A stretch of 64,000 nucleotides of DNA from an uncultured Opitutia bacterium. Its GTDB lineage: Bacteria > Verrucomicrobiota > Verrucomicrobiia > Opitutales > Opitutaceae. The notes below the pieces were generated by a model that searched no databases, was not told where the DNA came from, and saw nothing but the letters and a program-made list of their open reading frames with translations. Below, one piece after another: positions 17,557-29,537 of the stretch. The first letter of the stretch is position 1. Every line of letters starts with the position of its first letter. The position numbers were made by a program, and so were the translations under genes. The stretch covers positions 27,728 to 91,727 of the forward strand of contig CAIJZY010000060.1 of the NCBI GenBank assembly GCA_903825285.1, given 5' to 3'.

Positions 17557-18354
17557 CTACTCCGCCACCAGTTTCCGCAGCGTCGCGCAGATCTCGGGAT
17601 TGCCGGCGATGTAGCGGATGCGGGCCATGTCCTGGTCGAACTGCCTCAGGGGAAACTGCTCGCCGTTGAGGAACTCCACGCAGCCGCCGGCCGCGAGGCA
17701 CAGCGGCACCGCCGCGGCGATGTCCCAGATCTTCACATTGTGGTCCACCGTGCCGTCAAGGATGCCGGCCGCCACGTAGGCGAGGTGGAGCGTGCTGCTG
17801 CCGAGCGCCCGGATCTTGAAGTTCTCCACGAGCGTCCGCGCATGCGGCGCGTAGCGGCGGTCGTAGGGCGTGTGAAAGCCGATCACCGTCTGCGGATTCG
17901 GCGGCTCCGTCCGCACGCGCACCTCCCGGTCGCCGTCGTGCACGCCGAAGCCCGGGCCGCCGTGGATCAGCCGGCGGCGCGCCAGGTCGTAGACCACGCC
18001 ATAGACGGGCTGGCCGTGCTCCAGCAGCGCGAGCGAGATGGCGCAGAACGGGATGCCCAGCGCGAAGTTGTTCGTGCCGTCGATCGGGTCGAGCACCCAG
18101 GCAAACCGCCGCGTCAGCGGCCGCGGGCCGTCGCCCTGCGGCAGCTCCTCGCTGAAGATGTCGTCCTCCAGGAACTGCGCCTGCAGCGCCGCGGTGATGC
18201 CCGCCGAGATCGCCAGATCCGCCGCGGTCACGCGCGACCCGTCGCTCTTCCACTCGCTCTTCACCCGGCCGAACTCCCGGTGCAGCCGCTCCGTCTGGCC
18301 GAGCACCGCGGACTGCGCGGCGGCAATGCGGACGGTCAGCTCGGGATTCGTCAT
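17557..18354 (-). CDS. inositol-monophosphatase family phosphatase
   Basis: Mg-dependent, Li-sensitive-type sugar or nucleotide phosphatase of 265 residues from ATG 18354. Metal ligands are the Glu pair in FSEEL (68-71) and Asp89/Asp92 in LDPIDGTNNF (88-97), with the third site in WDIAAAVPL near the C-terminus. The substrate could be inositol-1-phosphate, histidinol-phosphate or 3'-phosphoadenosine-5'-phosphate; nothing in the neighbourhood decides this. It lies downstream of dinB on the same strand, separated by a hairpin element. Confidence 0.9.
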   Translation of the reverse strand: MTNPELTVRIAAAQSAVLGQTERLHREFGRVKSEWKSDGSRVTAADLAISAGITAALQAQFLEDDIFSEELPQGDGPRPLTRRFAWVLDPIDGTNNFALGIPFCAISLALLEHGQPVYGVVYDLARRRLIHGGPGFGVHDGDREVRVRTEPPNPQTVIGFHTPYDRRYAPHARTLVENFKIRALGSSTLHLAYVAAGILDGTVDHNVKIWDIAAAVPLCLAAGGCVEFLNGEQFPLRQFDQDMARIRYIAGNPEICATLRKLVAE

Positions 18355-18422
18355 GGCTCCGCCAGTCCGCGCCATCCGTGCCCAAGCGCCAATCAAAAAA
18401 AATACGGAGGCTTTTGGGTCCA

Positions 18423-18497
18423 GCGCGGAAACGCGGAGGGGCGGAAGCTCGGAAACGGAGGGATCCCTCCGCTCGCCCGCTCCTCTGCGTCTTCGCG
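18423..18497. repeat. word-repeat hairpin C (8-nt words)
   Basis: Left arm 18423-18463 repeats GCGGAAAC-like words with an 8-nt step. Right arm 18463-18497 is the complementary series (CTCTGCGT, CTTCGCG). The arms meet at the perfect palindrome CGGAGGGATCCCTCCG. The element lies in the 152-bp gap between dinB and the phosphatase gene, both on the minus strand. Confidence 0.75.
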
Positions 18498-18506
18498 ATG
18501 AATCCC

Positions 18507-19685
18507 TCACCCTTTCGGCGGGTCCCGCGTGAGCTGGTGACCGTGCCGCACCACCTGCTCCCGGCCGCCGCGATTCAGGTGGTCGAGCACGCCGGCGAGC
18601 CGGCGGCGTTTCTCCGTGTCCTGCGCAAACATCTCCAGCTGGCCGCCGCCCTCCTCCACCCCGGAGAACCGCACGCTCACCAATCGCAGCGGCCGGCGGC
18701 GCCGCCAGGCCGCGCGGAGCAGCGGCGCGATGAGGGGATAGAACGGCGCCTCCAGGTCCGTGGCCGATTCCAGGCTCTGGCCGTGCGCCTCCTGCGTGAA
18801 GTCCGGGTAGCGCACCTTCACCGTCAGGGTGCGGACGCGCTTCCCGTCCGCGCGGATCTTCGGCAGCAGCTCGTCCACCATCCCCTTGGCCACGCGCTCG
18901 ATGGCGGCGAAATCCCCGATGTCCTCGCCAAAGGTCTCCTGCTGCGAGTAGCTCTTCGCGTCGTCGCGCTCGGTCTCCACCGGACGGTCGTCCTGGCCGA
19001 GGGCGATGGCCCGCATCTCCCGCAAGCCGGGGCCGAAGATGGCCTCCAGCTCGCTTTCGTTCCGCGCGGTCAGGTCGCGCACGAGCCGCAGGCCGTGCCG
19101 CTCCGCCAGCGCCGCCTCCGTCTTGGCGCCGATCCCGGGCAGCTTGCCGAGTGGCAGCGGCGCAAGGAACTCCGCCTCGGCGCCCGGGGGCACGACCACG
19201 AAGCCGCGGGGCTTGCGCAGCTTCGAGGCGATCTGGGCGATGAGCTTGTTGGCCGCGAGGCCGAAGGAGACCGGGAGCTCCAGCTCGCGCGCGATGCGCG
19301 CCTGCAGGCCGCGGACCTTCGCCTCCACCGCGGCGGCGGTCGTGAAGCCGCACGGCCCGAGGTCGAGGTAGCCCTCGTCGATCGAGTTGCGCTGCACAAG
19401 CGGCGTCAGCGTCTCGCAAAGGTCGAACATGCGCCGCGACATCTTGCCGTACAGGCCCGAGGTGTGCGGCAGCAGGATCAGGTCCGGGCAGACCTTGAGC
19501 GCCCGCGCCGTCGGCATCGGCGTGTACACGCCGCAAGCCCGCGCCTCGTAGCTGGCGGACGAGATGATGCCGCGCTCGCGCCCGCCCACCGCGCACTTCG
19601 TCCCGCGCAGCTCCGGCTTCAACGCCAGCTCGCACGACACGAAAAACGCGTCGGCATCGAGATGCACGATGAGCGGCAGCGGCAT
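18507..19685 (-). CDS. dinB: DNA polymerase IV (Y-family translesion polymerase)
   Basis: Error-prone polymerase that bypasses damaged bases. The 392 residues contain the first catalytic motif VHLDADAFF (Asp10), the steric-gate region FFVSCE, SSASYEARACGVYTPMP and the second acidic motif Asp103-Glu104 (NSIDEGYLDLG). HhH elements (LPGIGAKTEAAL) and the little-finger domain (SYSQQETFGEDI) follow. It sits 57 bp downstream of uvrA on the same strand, so both repair genes are probably transcribed together, perhaps under SOS control. Confidence 0.95.
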   Translation of the reverse strand: MPLPLIVHLDADAFFVSCELALKPELRGTKCAVGGRERGIISSASYEARACGVYTPMPTARALKVCPDLILLPHTSGLYGKMSRRMFDLCETLTPLVQRNSIDEGYLDLGPCGFTTAAAVEAKVRGLQARIARELELPVSFGLAANKLIAQIASKLRKPRGFVVVPPGAEAEFLAPLPLGKLPGIGAKTEAALAERHGLRLVRDLTARNESELEAIFGPGLREMRAIALGQDDRPVETERDDAKSYSQQETFGEDIGDFAAIERVAKGMVDELLPKIRADGKRVRTLTVKVRYPDFTQEAHGQSLESATDLEAPFYPLIAPLLRAAWRRRRPLRLVSVRFSGVEEGGGQLEMFAQDTEKRRRLAGVLDHLNRGGREQVVRHGHQLTRDPPKG

Positions 19686-19742
19686 GCCGGTAGTTCAGAC
19701 CCGGCCAACCCCGGTGTCACGCCCTACGTGAAACCGGCGCGG

Positions 19743-22604
<2,862 letters not shown>

Positions 22605-22682
22605 GGAGTGAACGCGCACGTTATCTAAAATCCGGCCACGTCAAAGCGATAAGCGTTGCTCAAAGGTGCCGATGCCTGGAAT

Positions 22683-22696
22683 TAGTTCTTGAACTA
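22683..22696. promoter_or_regulatory. SOS-box-like palindrome upstream of uvrA
   Basis: TAGTTC-TT-GAACTA is a perfect 6+2+6 inverted repeat about 80 bp upstream of the uvrA start, in the 214-bp divergent gap with the DUF1302 gene. Its GTTC/GAAC half-sites resemble LexA-type boxes, and uvrA-dinB are classic SOS genes. The spacing (2 nt) differs from better known boxes, so the regulator is a guess. Confidence 0.4.
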
Positions 22697-22724
22697 CCCT
22701 GGGCGAAACCGTTTCTTGCCCGGG
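22697..22724 (+). other. intergenic hairpin upstream of the DUF1302 gene
   Basis: Directly abuts the TAGTTC palindrome. CCC, GGGC and GAA pair with TTC, GCCC and GGG around an ACCGT loop, with small bulges. A second small hairpin (CCGGC/GCCGG) follows near 22733-22747. If transcribed rightward these would form the 5' leader of the DUF1302 gene; the role is unknown. Confidence 0.4.
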
Positions 22725-22818
22725 AAATCACCCCGGCTCCGAGCCGGCCCCAACCACCCCACCGCTGTCCCGCAGATGGATTCCAGGGAGGAAGTCTGCG
22801 TGGCGAAAACACCACCCT

Positions 22819-24804
22819 ATGAACGTTATGTCGTCTCCTCGCCGCCTGCGCCCCCTCGCGCGCATGGCCCTCGCCCTTGGACTGGGCGCCCTGCTGCTGG
22901 CCCCCGCCGGTCGTGCCTTTGAATTCTACAACGGCGACCTGAAGGGCAGCTTCGACAGTACCTTCTCCTTCGGCGAGCTGTATCGCCTGGAGAACCCCAG
23001 CCCCGGTTTCTACGGCACGACCAACTCCTTCGCCGGGGTCGTGGGCCAGCAGAACTCGGTCAACAGCGACGACGGCAACCTCAACTACGGCAAGGGCTGG
23101 GTCTCCCAGCTGTTCAAGGGCTCGCATGACCTCGAGCTCAAGTACCACGACTACTCGTTCCTCGCCCGCGGCTACTACTTCGGCGATCTCAAGTCCGACC
23201 ACACCATGCGGACGCAGCTGAGCTCCCAGGCCCGCGAGCGCGTCGTGCACGGGTCGGAGCTGCTCGACCTCTATGTCGACGCCAAGTTCGACCTGACCCC
23301 CGATTTCCCGGTCGACCTGCGCATCGGCCGCCAGGTGCTGAGCCTCGGCGAGAGCACGTTCATCCCGAACGGCCTCAACGTCGTCAACCCGGTCGACCTC
23401 TCCAAGCTCCGCACCCCCGGCGCCGAGCTCAAGGAGGCCTTCCTCCCGGTGAACATGATCCGGCTCTCGGTGAACCTCGCCAAGAACGTCACCTTCGAGC
23501 CCTTCTACCTCCTCGAGTTCCGCCACAACGAGCTCGAGCCCGCCGGCACGTTTTTCTCGACGAATGACTTCGCCACCCGCGGCGGCAGCAAGGTCATGCT
23601 GGGCTTCGGCACCCTGGCCGACACCGGCACGCTGGGCTCCATCCCGCGCTCCGTGGACCACATGGCGAGCAACCACAACCAGTTCGGCGCCTCGCTGCGC
23701 ATCCTGGCCCCGAGCCTGAACGACACCGAGTTCGGCCTGTATTTCGTCAAGTACAACAGCCGCTCCCCCGTCATCAGCGCCACGACCCCGACCGATCCCA
23801 TCAGCTCGGCCCTGGTCGTCTCCACCGCGACCAGCCTCGCCACCACCAACCTGGTGCCGGTCATGCTCGCCAACGGCTACCCGGCCGCCGGCATCCCTTC
23901 CGCCCTCAACACCCTCATCGGCGCCGCGCTGACGGGCGTGCCGATCGGCAATCTGCCCGCCACCCTGCAGCCGTTCTATCCCGCCGCCCAGTCGATCGCC
24001 GCCGGCGCGAGCAAGATCGGCCTGCTCACCGCGGCCGCCACCGGCCGCTACTATGACGAGTACCCCGACGACATCCGCATGTTCGGCGCCTCCTTCAACA
24101 CCTCGATCGGCAGCACCGGCATCTCCTGGCAGGGCGAGTTCTCCGTGAAGAACAACGTCCCGCTCCAGATCGACGACGTCGAGCTGCTCTTCGAGACGCT
24201 GTCCTCGCTCACGCCGACCTTTGGCGCCAACAATCAGGTCGGCAGCCTCCTGGGCCAGTTGAACACTGCCGTCCCGGGCTACCGCCGCCACCGCGTGGTC
24301 ACCGCCCAGTCGACCATCACCAAGGTCTTCGGCCCGGTCCTCGGCTCGCAGCAGCTGACGCTCGTCGCCGAGGCCGGCGGCGTCTGGGTCAACCTCCCGA
24401 GCAAGGACTATCTCCGCTACGACGGCCCCGGCACGTTCACCGCCGGCAGCGCATCGGAAATGGTCAACACGGGCTTCGGGGCGATCCCGCCGACCCCGGC
24501 GAGCGCCTTCGCCGATAGCTTCTCCTGGGGCTACCAGGTCCTGGCCAAGCTTGATTACAACAACGTGTTCGCCGGCGTGAACCTCTCGCCGTCCGTCGCG
24601 TTCGCGCAGGACCTGCGCGGCACCACGCCGCTGCCGCTGGGCAACTTCATCGAGGGCCGCAAGAGCCTGACGCTCTCCGCCGAGTTCACCTTCCAGAATG
24701 CGTGGGCGTGGGAGGTCCGCTACGTGAACTACTCCGGCGCCGGCAACTACAACCTGCTCAGTGACCGCGACTATGTCGCCACCACGCTGAAGTACTCCTT
24801 CTAA
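22819..24804 (+). CDS. DUF1302 family outer-membrane protein
   Basis: Predicted outer-membrane beta-barrel or surface protein of 661 residues. An N-terminal signal peptide (hydrophobic LALGLGALLLAPAG, cleavage near GRA/FEF) leads into the DUF1302 hallmark FEFYNGDLKGSFDSTFSFG. The sequence ends in an aromatic strand (YVATTLKYSF) typical of barrels. The DUF1329 gene starts 21 bp downstream. In proteobacteria DUF1302 and DUF1329 genes often sit with YCF48-like and RND/MMPL genes in modules found with hydrophobic-compound metabolism; the exact role is not established. Confidence 0.85.
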   Translation: MNVMSSPRRLRPLARMALALGLGALLLAPAGRAFEFYNGDLKGSFDSTFSFGELYRLENPSPGFYGTTNSFAGVVGQQNSVNSDDGNLNYGKGWVSQLFKGSHDLELKYHDYSFLARGYYFGDLKSDHTMRTQLSSQARERVVHGSELLDLYVDAKFDLTPDFPVDLRIGRQVLSLGESTFIPNGLNVVNPVDLSKLRTPGAELKEAFLPVNMIRLSVNLAKNVTFEPFYLLEFRHNELEPAGTFFSTNDFATRGGSKVMLGFGTLADTGTLGSIPRSVDHMASNHNQFGASLRILAPSLNDTEFGLYFVKYNSRSPVISATTPTDPISSALVVSTATSLATTNLVPVMLANGYPAAGIPSALNTLIGAALTGVPIGNLPATLQPFYPAAQSIAAGASKIGLLTAAATGRYYDEYPDDIRMFGASFNTSIGSTGISWQGEFSVKNNVPLQIDDVELLFETLSSLTPTFGANNQVGSLLGQLNTAVPGYRRHRVVTAQSTITKVFGPVLGSQQLTLVAEAGGVWVNLPSKDYLRYDGPGTFTAGSASEMVNTGFGAIPPTPASAFADSFSWGYQVLAKLDYNNVFAGVNLSPSVAFAQDLRGTTPLPLGNFIEGRKSLTLSAEFTFQNAWAWEVRYVNYSGAGNYNLLSDRDYVATTLKYSF

Positions 24805-24825
24805 CCGCCCGGATCCACCCCCTCC

Positions 24826-26172
24826 ATGAAAAAGCTCATTCTTTCTACCCTGTTCATCTTCGCCGCGGCGGGACTCTCCGCCGCCATCACCGCGGACCAG
24901 GCCGCCCGGCTCGGCGCCGACCTCACCCCGCTCGGCGGTGAAAAGGCCGGCAACGCCAGCGGCGTGATCCCGGCCTGGGACGGCGGCATCACCACCCCGC
25001 CCGCCGGCTACAAGGTCGGCGACCACCATCCGGACCCGTACGCCGGCGACCAGCCGCTCTACACCGTCACCGCGGCGAACCTCGCGCAGTACCAGGACCA
25101 GCTCACCGCCGGTCACATCGCGCTGCTCAAGGCCTATCCCGACTACAAGCTGGTCGTCTACGCCACGCACCGCAGCGCCTCCAATCCGCAGCGGATCTAC
25201 GACGCGACGAAGCAGTACGCCACCACGGCCCGCCTCACCAACGGCGGCAACGGCATCACCGGCGCCGTCGTCGGCATCCCGTTCCCCATCCCGGCCAACG
25301 GCCTCGAGGTCGTCTGGAACTTCCTCACCCGCTACCGCGGCGTCGCCGCCACGCGCCACATCGGCCAGGCCGCGCCCCAGCGCAACGGCAGCTACACGCT
25401 GGTGGATTTCGAGGATGAGTTCCTGTTCAACTACTGCCGCGAGGGCATCACCGAGGCGGACATCGACAACACGCTGATCTACTTCAAGCAGGCCGTCGTC
25501 GCCCCCGCCCGCCTCGCGGGCACCATCCTCCTCGTCCACGAGACGATGGACCAGGTCACGGAGCCCCGCCGCGCCTGGGTCTACAACGCCGGCCGCCGCC
25601 GCGTCACCCGCGCCCCGAACGTCGCCTATGACAACCCCGGCACCGCCGCCGACGGCCAGCGCACGAGCGACCAGTTCGACATGTTCAACGGCGCGCCGGA
25701 CCGCTACACGTGGACGCTCGTCGGCAAGAAGGAGATGATCGTCCCGTACAACTCCTACCGCCTGCACAGCGATCACATCAAGAATGCCGACATTCTCCGT
25801 CCGCTGCACATCAACCAGGATCTCGCCCGCTATGAGCTGCACCGTGTCTGGGTCGTGGACGCCACGCTCAAGCCCGGCACCTCGCACCTCTACTCGCGGC
25901 GCACGTTCTACATCGACGAGGACAGCTGGCAGATCCTCGCCGCCGACCAGTACGACGGCCGCGGCGCCATCTGGCGCGTCTCCGAGGCGCACTGCATCAA
26001 CTACTATGATGCCCACGTCTTCTGGAGCACGCTCGAGGTCCACACCGACCTGCAGAACGGCCGCTACCTGGTCATCGGCCTCGATAACGAGGGCCAGACC
26101 TACAACTTCAACCTCAAGCGCGTCCCTTCCGACTACAGCCCCGAGTCGCTGCGCCGCGAGGGCACCCGCTGA
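24826..26172 (+). CDS. DUF1329 family periplasmic/outer-membrane-associated protein
   Basis: 448-residue exported protein with a clear signal peptide (ILSTLFIFAAAGLSAA). The family signature appears at once: RLGADLTPLGGEKAGNA and IPAWDGGIT (about residues 28-57), with further blocks PRRAWVYNAGRRRVTRAP and YELHRVWVVDATLKPG. The fold is thought to resemble lipoprotein carriers of the LolA/LolB type, which fits binding of a hydrophobic ligand, but no substrate is known. It pairs with the upstream DUF1302 gene; a terminator at 26218 separates it partly from the next two genes. Confidence 0.86.
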   Translation: MKKLILSTLFIFAAAGLSAAITADQAARLGADLTPLGGEKAGNASGVIPAWDGGITTPPAGYKVGDHHPDPYAGDQPLYTVTAANLAQYQDQLTAGHIALLKAYPDYKLVVYATHRSASNPQRIYDATKQYATTARLTNGGNGITGAVVGIPFPIPANGLEVVWNFLTRYRGVAATRHIGQAAPQRNGSYTLVDFEDEFLFNYCREGITEADIDNTLIYFKQAVVAPARLAGTILLVHETMDQVTEPRRAWVYNAGRRRVTRAPNVAYDNPGTAADGQRTSDQFDMFNGAPDRYTWTLVGKKEMIVPYNSYRLHSDHIKNADILRPLHINQDLARYELHRVWVVDATLKPGTSHLYSRRTFYIDEDSWQILAADQYDGRGAIWRVSEAHCINYYDAHVFWSTLEVHTDLQNGRYLVIGLDNEGQTYNFNLKRVPSDYSPESLRREGTR

Positions 26173-26217
26173 TGCCCCGCCGCGCCGCCCGCTGGTTGCA
26201 GCCATAGTAAGGCACAG

Positions 26218-26246
26218 GAAGGCGGGCCTGGGCCCGCCTTCTTTTT
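26218..26246 (+). terminator. rho-independent terminator/attenuator inside the DUF1302-RND module
   Basis: Perfect inverted repeat GAAGGCGGGCC/GGCCCGCCTTC around a TG centre, followed by T5. It starts 45 bp after the DUF1329 stop and ends just before the next start codon at 26251. It should reduce transcription into the YCF48-like and RND genes unless these have their own promoter. Confidence 0.88.
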
Positions 26247-26250
26247 ATCC

Positions 26251-27168
26251 ATGAATCCCGCCCACCTCGCCCGCACGTGCCTGCTGGGGGCCGTGCTGGC
26301 CGGCGGGGTCATGGCCGGCGAGGTCCGGCCCAACATGCTGCTGCTCGACGGCGCGGTCGCCGGCCCGGCGATCGTCGCCGTCGGCGAGCGCGGCGCCATC
26401 CTGCGCTCCACCGATGGCGCGCACACCTGGGAAGCCGCCGAGTCGCCCACCACCGCCACGCTCACGGGGGTGAGCTTCGCCGCCGACGCCCGCCACGGCT
26501 GGGTGGTCGGCCATGACGCCCTCATCCTCGCCACGACCGACGGTGGCGTCACCTGGCGCAAGCAGTGGCAGGGGGACAACCTCCAGGATTCCTTCCTCGA
26601 CGTGCTGGCCCTCGACGCCCGCCGCGTCATCGCCGTCGGCGCCTACGGGCTGTTCGTCACCACCGTCGACGGCGGTCGCACCTGGACGCGGCGCAAGCTC
26701 AGCGAGGACGACTTCCACTTCAACCGCCTCACCCGCGGCCCGACCGGCACGCTCTACCTTGCCGGCGAGCGCGGCACGCTTCTGCGTTCGCGCGACCAGG
26801 GCGGCCACTGGGACCGCATTGACGCGCCCTACGACGGCTCCTTCTACGGCATTCTCCCGCTCGGCGAGCGCACGCTGCTGGCGCACGGGCTGCGCGGCCG
26901 CATTTACCGTTCCACGGACGACGGCGCCACCTGGACCCTCGTGCCGAACGAGAACCGCGTCCTGATCGCCACCGCGGCGCGGCTCGATGACCGCCGGATC
27001 GTGCTGGGCGGACAGTCGCGCTCGCTGTTCGTGAGCCGCGACGCCGGCGCGACGGTCTCTCCCTGGACCCCCGGCTTCACCGCCGCCGTCGCGGAGCTCA
27101 TCGCGCTCCCCGACGGCTCGATCCTGGCGCTCGGCGAGGCCGGCGCCGCCGTCCTGTCTCCGCCCTGA
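26251..27168 (+). CDS. YCF48-like beta-propeller exported protein
   Basis: 305 residues with a signal peptide (LLGAVLAGGVMAG) and repeated propeller blades with Asp-box/BNR-type turns: LRSTDGAHTWE, LATTDGGVTWR, FVTTVDGGRTWTR, LLRSRDQGGHWDR and IYRSTDDGATWT. Such YCF48/photosystem-stability-like propellers are scaffold or assembly proteins; here it most likely works with the RND transporter whose gene follows after 7 bp. No photosynthetic context is present. Confidence 0.85.
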   Translation: MNPAHLARTCLLGAVLAGGVMAGEVRPNMLLLDGAVAGPAIVAVGERGAILRSTDGAHTWEAAESPTTATLTGVSFAADARHGWVVGHDALILATTDGGVTWRKQWQGDNLQDSFLDVLALDARRVIAVGAYGLFVTTVDGGRTWTRRKLSEDDFHFNRLTRGPTGTLYLAGERGTLLRSRDQGGHWDRIDAPYDGSFYGILPLGERTLLAHGLRGRIYRSTDDGATWTLVPNENRVLIATAARLDDRRIVLGGQSRSLFVSRDAGATVSPWTPGFTAAVAELIALPDGSILALGEAGAAVLSPP

Positions 27169-27175
27169 TCCCGCC

Positions 27176-29485
27176 ATGCTCGCCAAGTTCGCCACCTGGA
27201 TGTTCCGCCACCGCCTCCCCCTCGTGGGGCTGATCGCGGTCGTCACGGTCGTGATGGCGGTCTACGCGAGCCGGCTGCACGTCGACGCGAGCTTCAACAA
27301 GTCGCTGCCGCTCGGCCACCCGTACATCCAGACCTTCACCAAGTACCAGAGCGACTTCGGCGGCGCGAACCGCGTGCTGATCGCGCTCATGACGAAGGAG
27401 GGCGACATCTTCACGCCGGAATTCTTCGCCCAGCTGCGCCAGGTCACGGACGAGACCGTGTTCCTGCCCGCCGTGGACCGGTCGCAGGTCCAATCGCTCT
27501 TCACGCCCAACGTCCGCTACATCGAGGTGGTCGAGGACGGCTTCGCCGGCGGCAACGTCATCCCGGCCGACTTCAAGCCCACGCCGGCGGACTTCGCCCG
27601 GGTCCGGGAGAACATCATCAAGTCCGGCAAACTCGGCCAGCTGGTCGCCACCGACTTCAGCGGCGCCATCGTCAGCGCGCAGCTGCTGGAGGTCGACCCG
27701 CGCAGCGGGGCCAAGGTGGACTACATGAAGGTCGCCGCCGGGCTCGAGGCCATCCGCACGCGGGTCGAGCGCGAGAGCCATGGCGCCATCACGGTCCACA
27801 TCATCGGCTTTGCCAAGGTCATCGGCGACATCAGCGACGGCGCCCGCGGCGTGCTCACGCTCTTCGGCATCTCGATCATCATCACCGCGCTCCTGGTCTG
27901 GAACTACGCCGGCCGCTGGAAGCTCGCGGCCGCCCCGATCATCTGCTCGCTCATCGCGGTCGTCTGGCAGCTCGGCGCCCTGACCGCGCTCGGCTACGGC
28001 ATCGACCCGTTCTCGATCCTGGTCCCGTTCCTCGTGTTCGCCATCGGCGTCAGCCACGGGGTCCAGAAGATCAGCATGTTCCGGAACGAGATGTTCAAGG
28101 GCCACGACGGTCCCACCGCCGCCCGCTCGGCCTTCATGCAGCTGATCGTGCCGGGCGTGGTGGCGCTCATGACCGACACCGTGGGCTTCATCACGATCCT
28201 CGTGATCAAGATCCCCACCATCCAGGAGCTGGCCATCATCGCCAGCCTGGGCGTCAGCGTGATCGTCATCACCAACTTCTTCCTCCTGCCGATCATCCTC
28301 TCGTACCTGCACCTGCCCGCCACCTACGGCGCCTGGGTGGCCGGCCGCCGCGCCAAGACCGACCGGGTCTGGGCCCGGCTCGCCCGCGAGATGAAGCCCG
28401 GTCCGTCGCTGCTCATCATGCTCGGCTGCTTTGCGCTCGGTGCCTGGGGCTTCTGGAAGGCCGAGCAGGTCCGCATCGGCGACACCCAGGCCGGCGTGCC
28501 GGAGCTCCGGCAGAATTCCCGCTACAACCGGGACACGCGCATCATCACCTCCAAGTTCAGCATCGGCGTGGACATCCTCTCGGTGATCGTGGAGACCGCG
28601 CCCAACGGCTGCGTGGACTACGACGTCGTCACGCTGATGGACCAGTTCGAGGGCGTCGTGCGCAACGTGCCGGGCGTGCAGTCGGTGATCTCGCTGCCTG
28701 CCATGGCCAAGCTGGTGAACTCCGGCTACAGCGAGGGCTCGCTCAAGTGGCGCATCCTTCCGCGCAACCCGCAGGCGCTCGCCCAGGCGGTCTCGCCGAT
28801 CGAGACCGCCACCGGCCTCCTCAACGCCGACGCGAGCGTGATGCCCGTCATGATCTTCCTGGCCGACCACAAGGCCGAGACGCTCCACGCGGTCACCACC
28901 GCGGTGAAGGCGTTCGCCGCCGCGCATCCCGGCGCCAAGGCCCGGTTCCTCCTCGCCAGCGGCAACGCCGGCGTCATGGCCGCCACCAACGAGGTGGTGC
29001 AGGCTGCGCAGACCCCCATCGTGCTCTGGGTGTTCGGCGCCGTCATCGCCCTCTGCCTGCTCACCTTCCGCAGCGTCCGCGCCACGCTTTGCATCGTTGT
29101 CCCGCTCGCCATCACGAGCTGGCTGGCCTACGCGCTCATGGTCTACCTCGGCATCGGCCTGAAGACCTCCACCCTGCCGGTCGTCGCCCTCGGCGTCGGC
29201 ATCGGCGTGGATTACGGCATCTACCTCTTCGCCCAGCTGCACGCGCCGCTGCGGGCCGGGGGCGAGTTCACCGAGACGATGTTCGCGGCGCTGAAGGACA
29301 CGGGCGCGGCCATCGTGTTCACGGGCTTGACGCTCGCCATCGGCGTGAGCACGTGGATCTTCTCCGACCTGAAATTCCAGGCGGACATGGGCCTGCTGCT
29401 GACGTTCATGTTCCTGGTGAACATGCTCGGCGCCATCATCCTGCTGCCGGCGATGGCGCGCTGGTTCTTCCGGCGCCGGAACTGA
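27176..29485 (+). CDS. RND/MMPL-family inner-membrane transporter
   Basis: 769-residue permease with two repeats, each a membrane helix, a large periplasmic loop and five more helices. The first repeat begins RLPLVGLIAVVTVVMAVYAS; helix clusters lie at about 220-390 and 615-765, the second with VVALGVGIGVDYGIYL. This is the HAE-independent MMPL/SSD-like branch, which moves lipids or hydrophobic compounds. Substrate is unknown; linkage to DUF1302/DUF1329 proteins suggests transfer of a hydrophobic molecule between membranes. It is the last gene of the module, with the AI-2E transporter gene following after 52 bp. Confidence 0.88.
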   Translation: MLAKFATWMFRHRLPLVGLIAVVTVVMAVYASRLHVDASFNKSLPLGHPYIQTFTKYQSDFGGANRVLIALMTKEGDIFTPEFFAQLRQVTDETVFLPAVDRSQVQSLFTPNVRYIEVVEDGFAGGNVIPADFKPTPADFARVRENIIKSGKLGQLVATDFSGAIVSAQLLEVDPRSGAKVDYMKVAAGLEAIRTRVERESHGAITVHIIGFAKVIGDISDGARGVLTLFGISIIITALLVWNYAGRWKLAAAPIICSLIAVVWQLGALTALGYGIDPFSILVPFLVFAIGVSHGVQKISMFRNEMFKGHDGPTAARSAFMQLIVPGVVALMTDTVGFITILVIKIPTIQELAIIASLGVSVIVITNFFLLPIILSYLHLPATYGAWVAGRRAKTDRVWARLAREMKPGPSLLIMLGCFALGAWGFWKAEQVRIGDTQAGVPELRQNSRYNRDTRIITSKFSIGVDILSVIVETAPNGCVDYDVVTLMDQFEGVVRNVPGVQSVISLPAMAKLVNSGYSEGSLKWRILPRNPQALAQAVSPIETATGLLNADASVMPVMIFLADHKAETLHAVTTAVKAFAAAHPGAKARFLLASGNAGVMAATNEVVQAAQTPIVLWVFGAVIALCLLTFRSVRATLCIVVPLAITSWLAYALMVYLGIGLKTSTLPVVALGVGIGVDYGIYLFAQLHAPLRAGGEFTETMFAALKDTGAAIVFTGLTLAIGVSTWIFSDLKFQADMGLLLTFMFLVNMLGAIILLPAMARWFFRRRN

Positions 29486-29537
29486 CTTTCGCTCGGTTTT
29501 ACTTGGCCTGCGTCCGGGCTTGGGCGAAGGTCGCCCC

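Noticed and set aside
22660..26205. Very long open frame (about 1180 codons) antisense to the DUF1302 and DUF1329 genes
   Set aside because: It is low-complexity and rich in Gly, Ala, Val, Asp and Arg, as expected opposite GC-rich third positions. The sense genes have clear families, so it is a shadow.
26251..27168. Photosynthesis gene, from YCF48/photosystem-stability similarity
   Set aside because: The blade repeats are a general propeller fold, and no photosynthetic genes are present.
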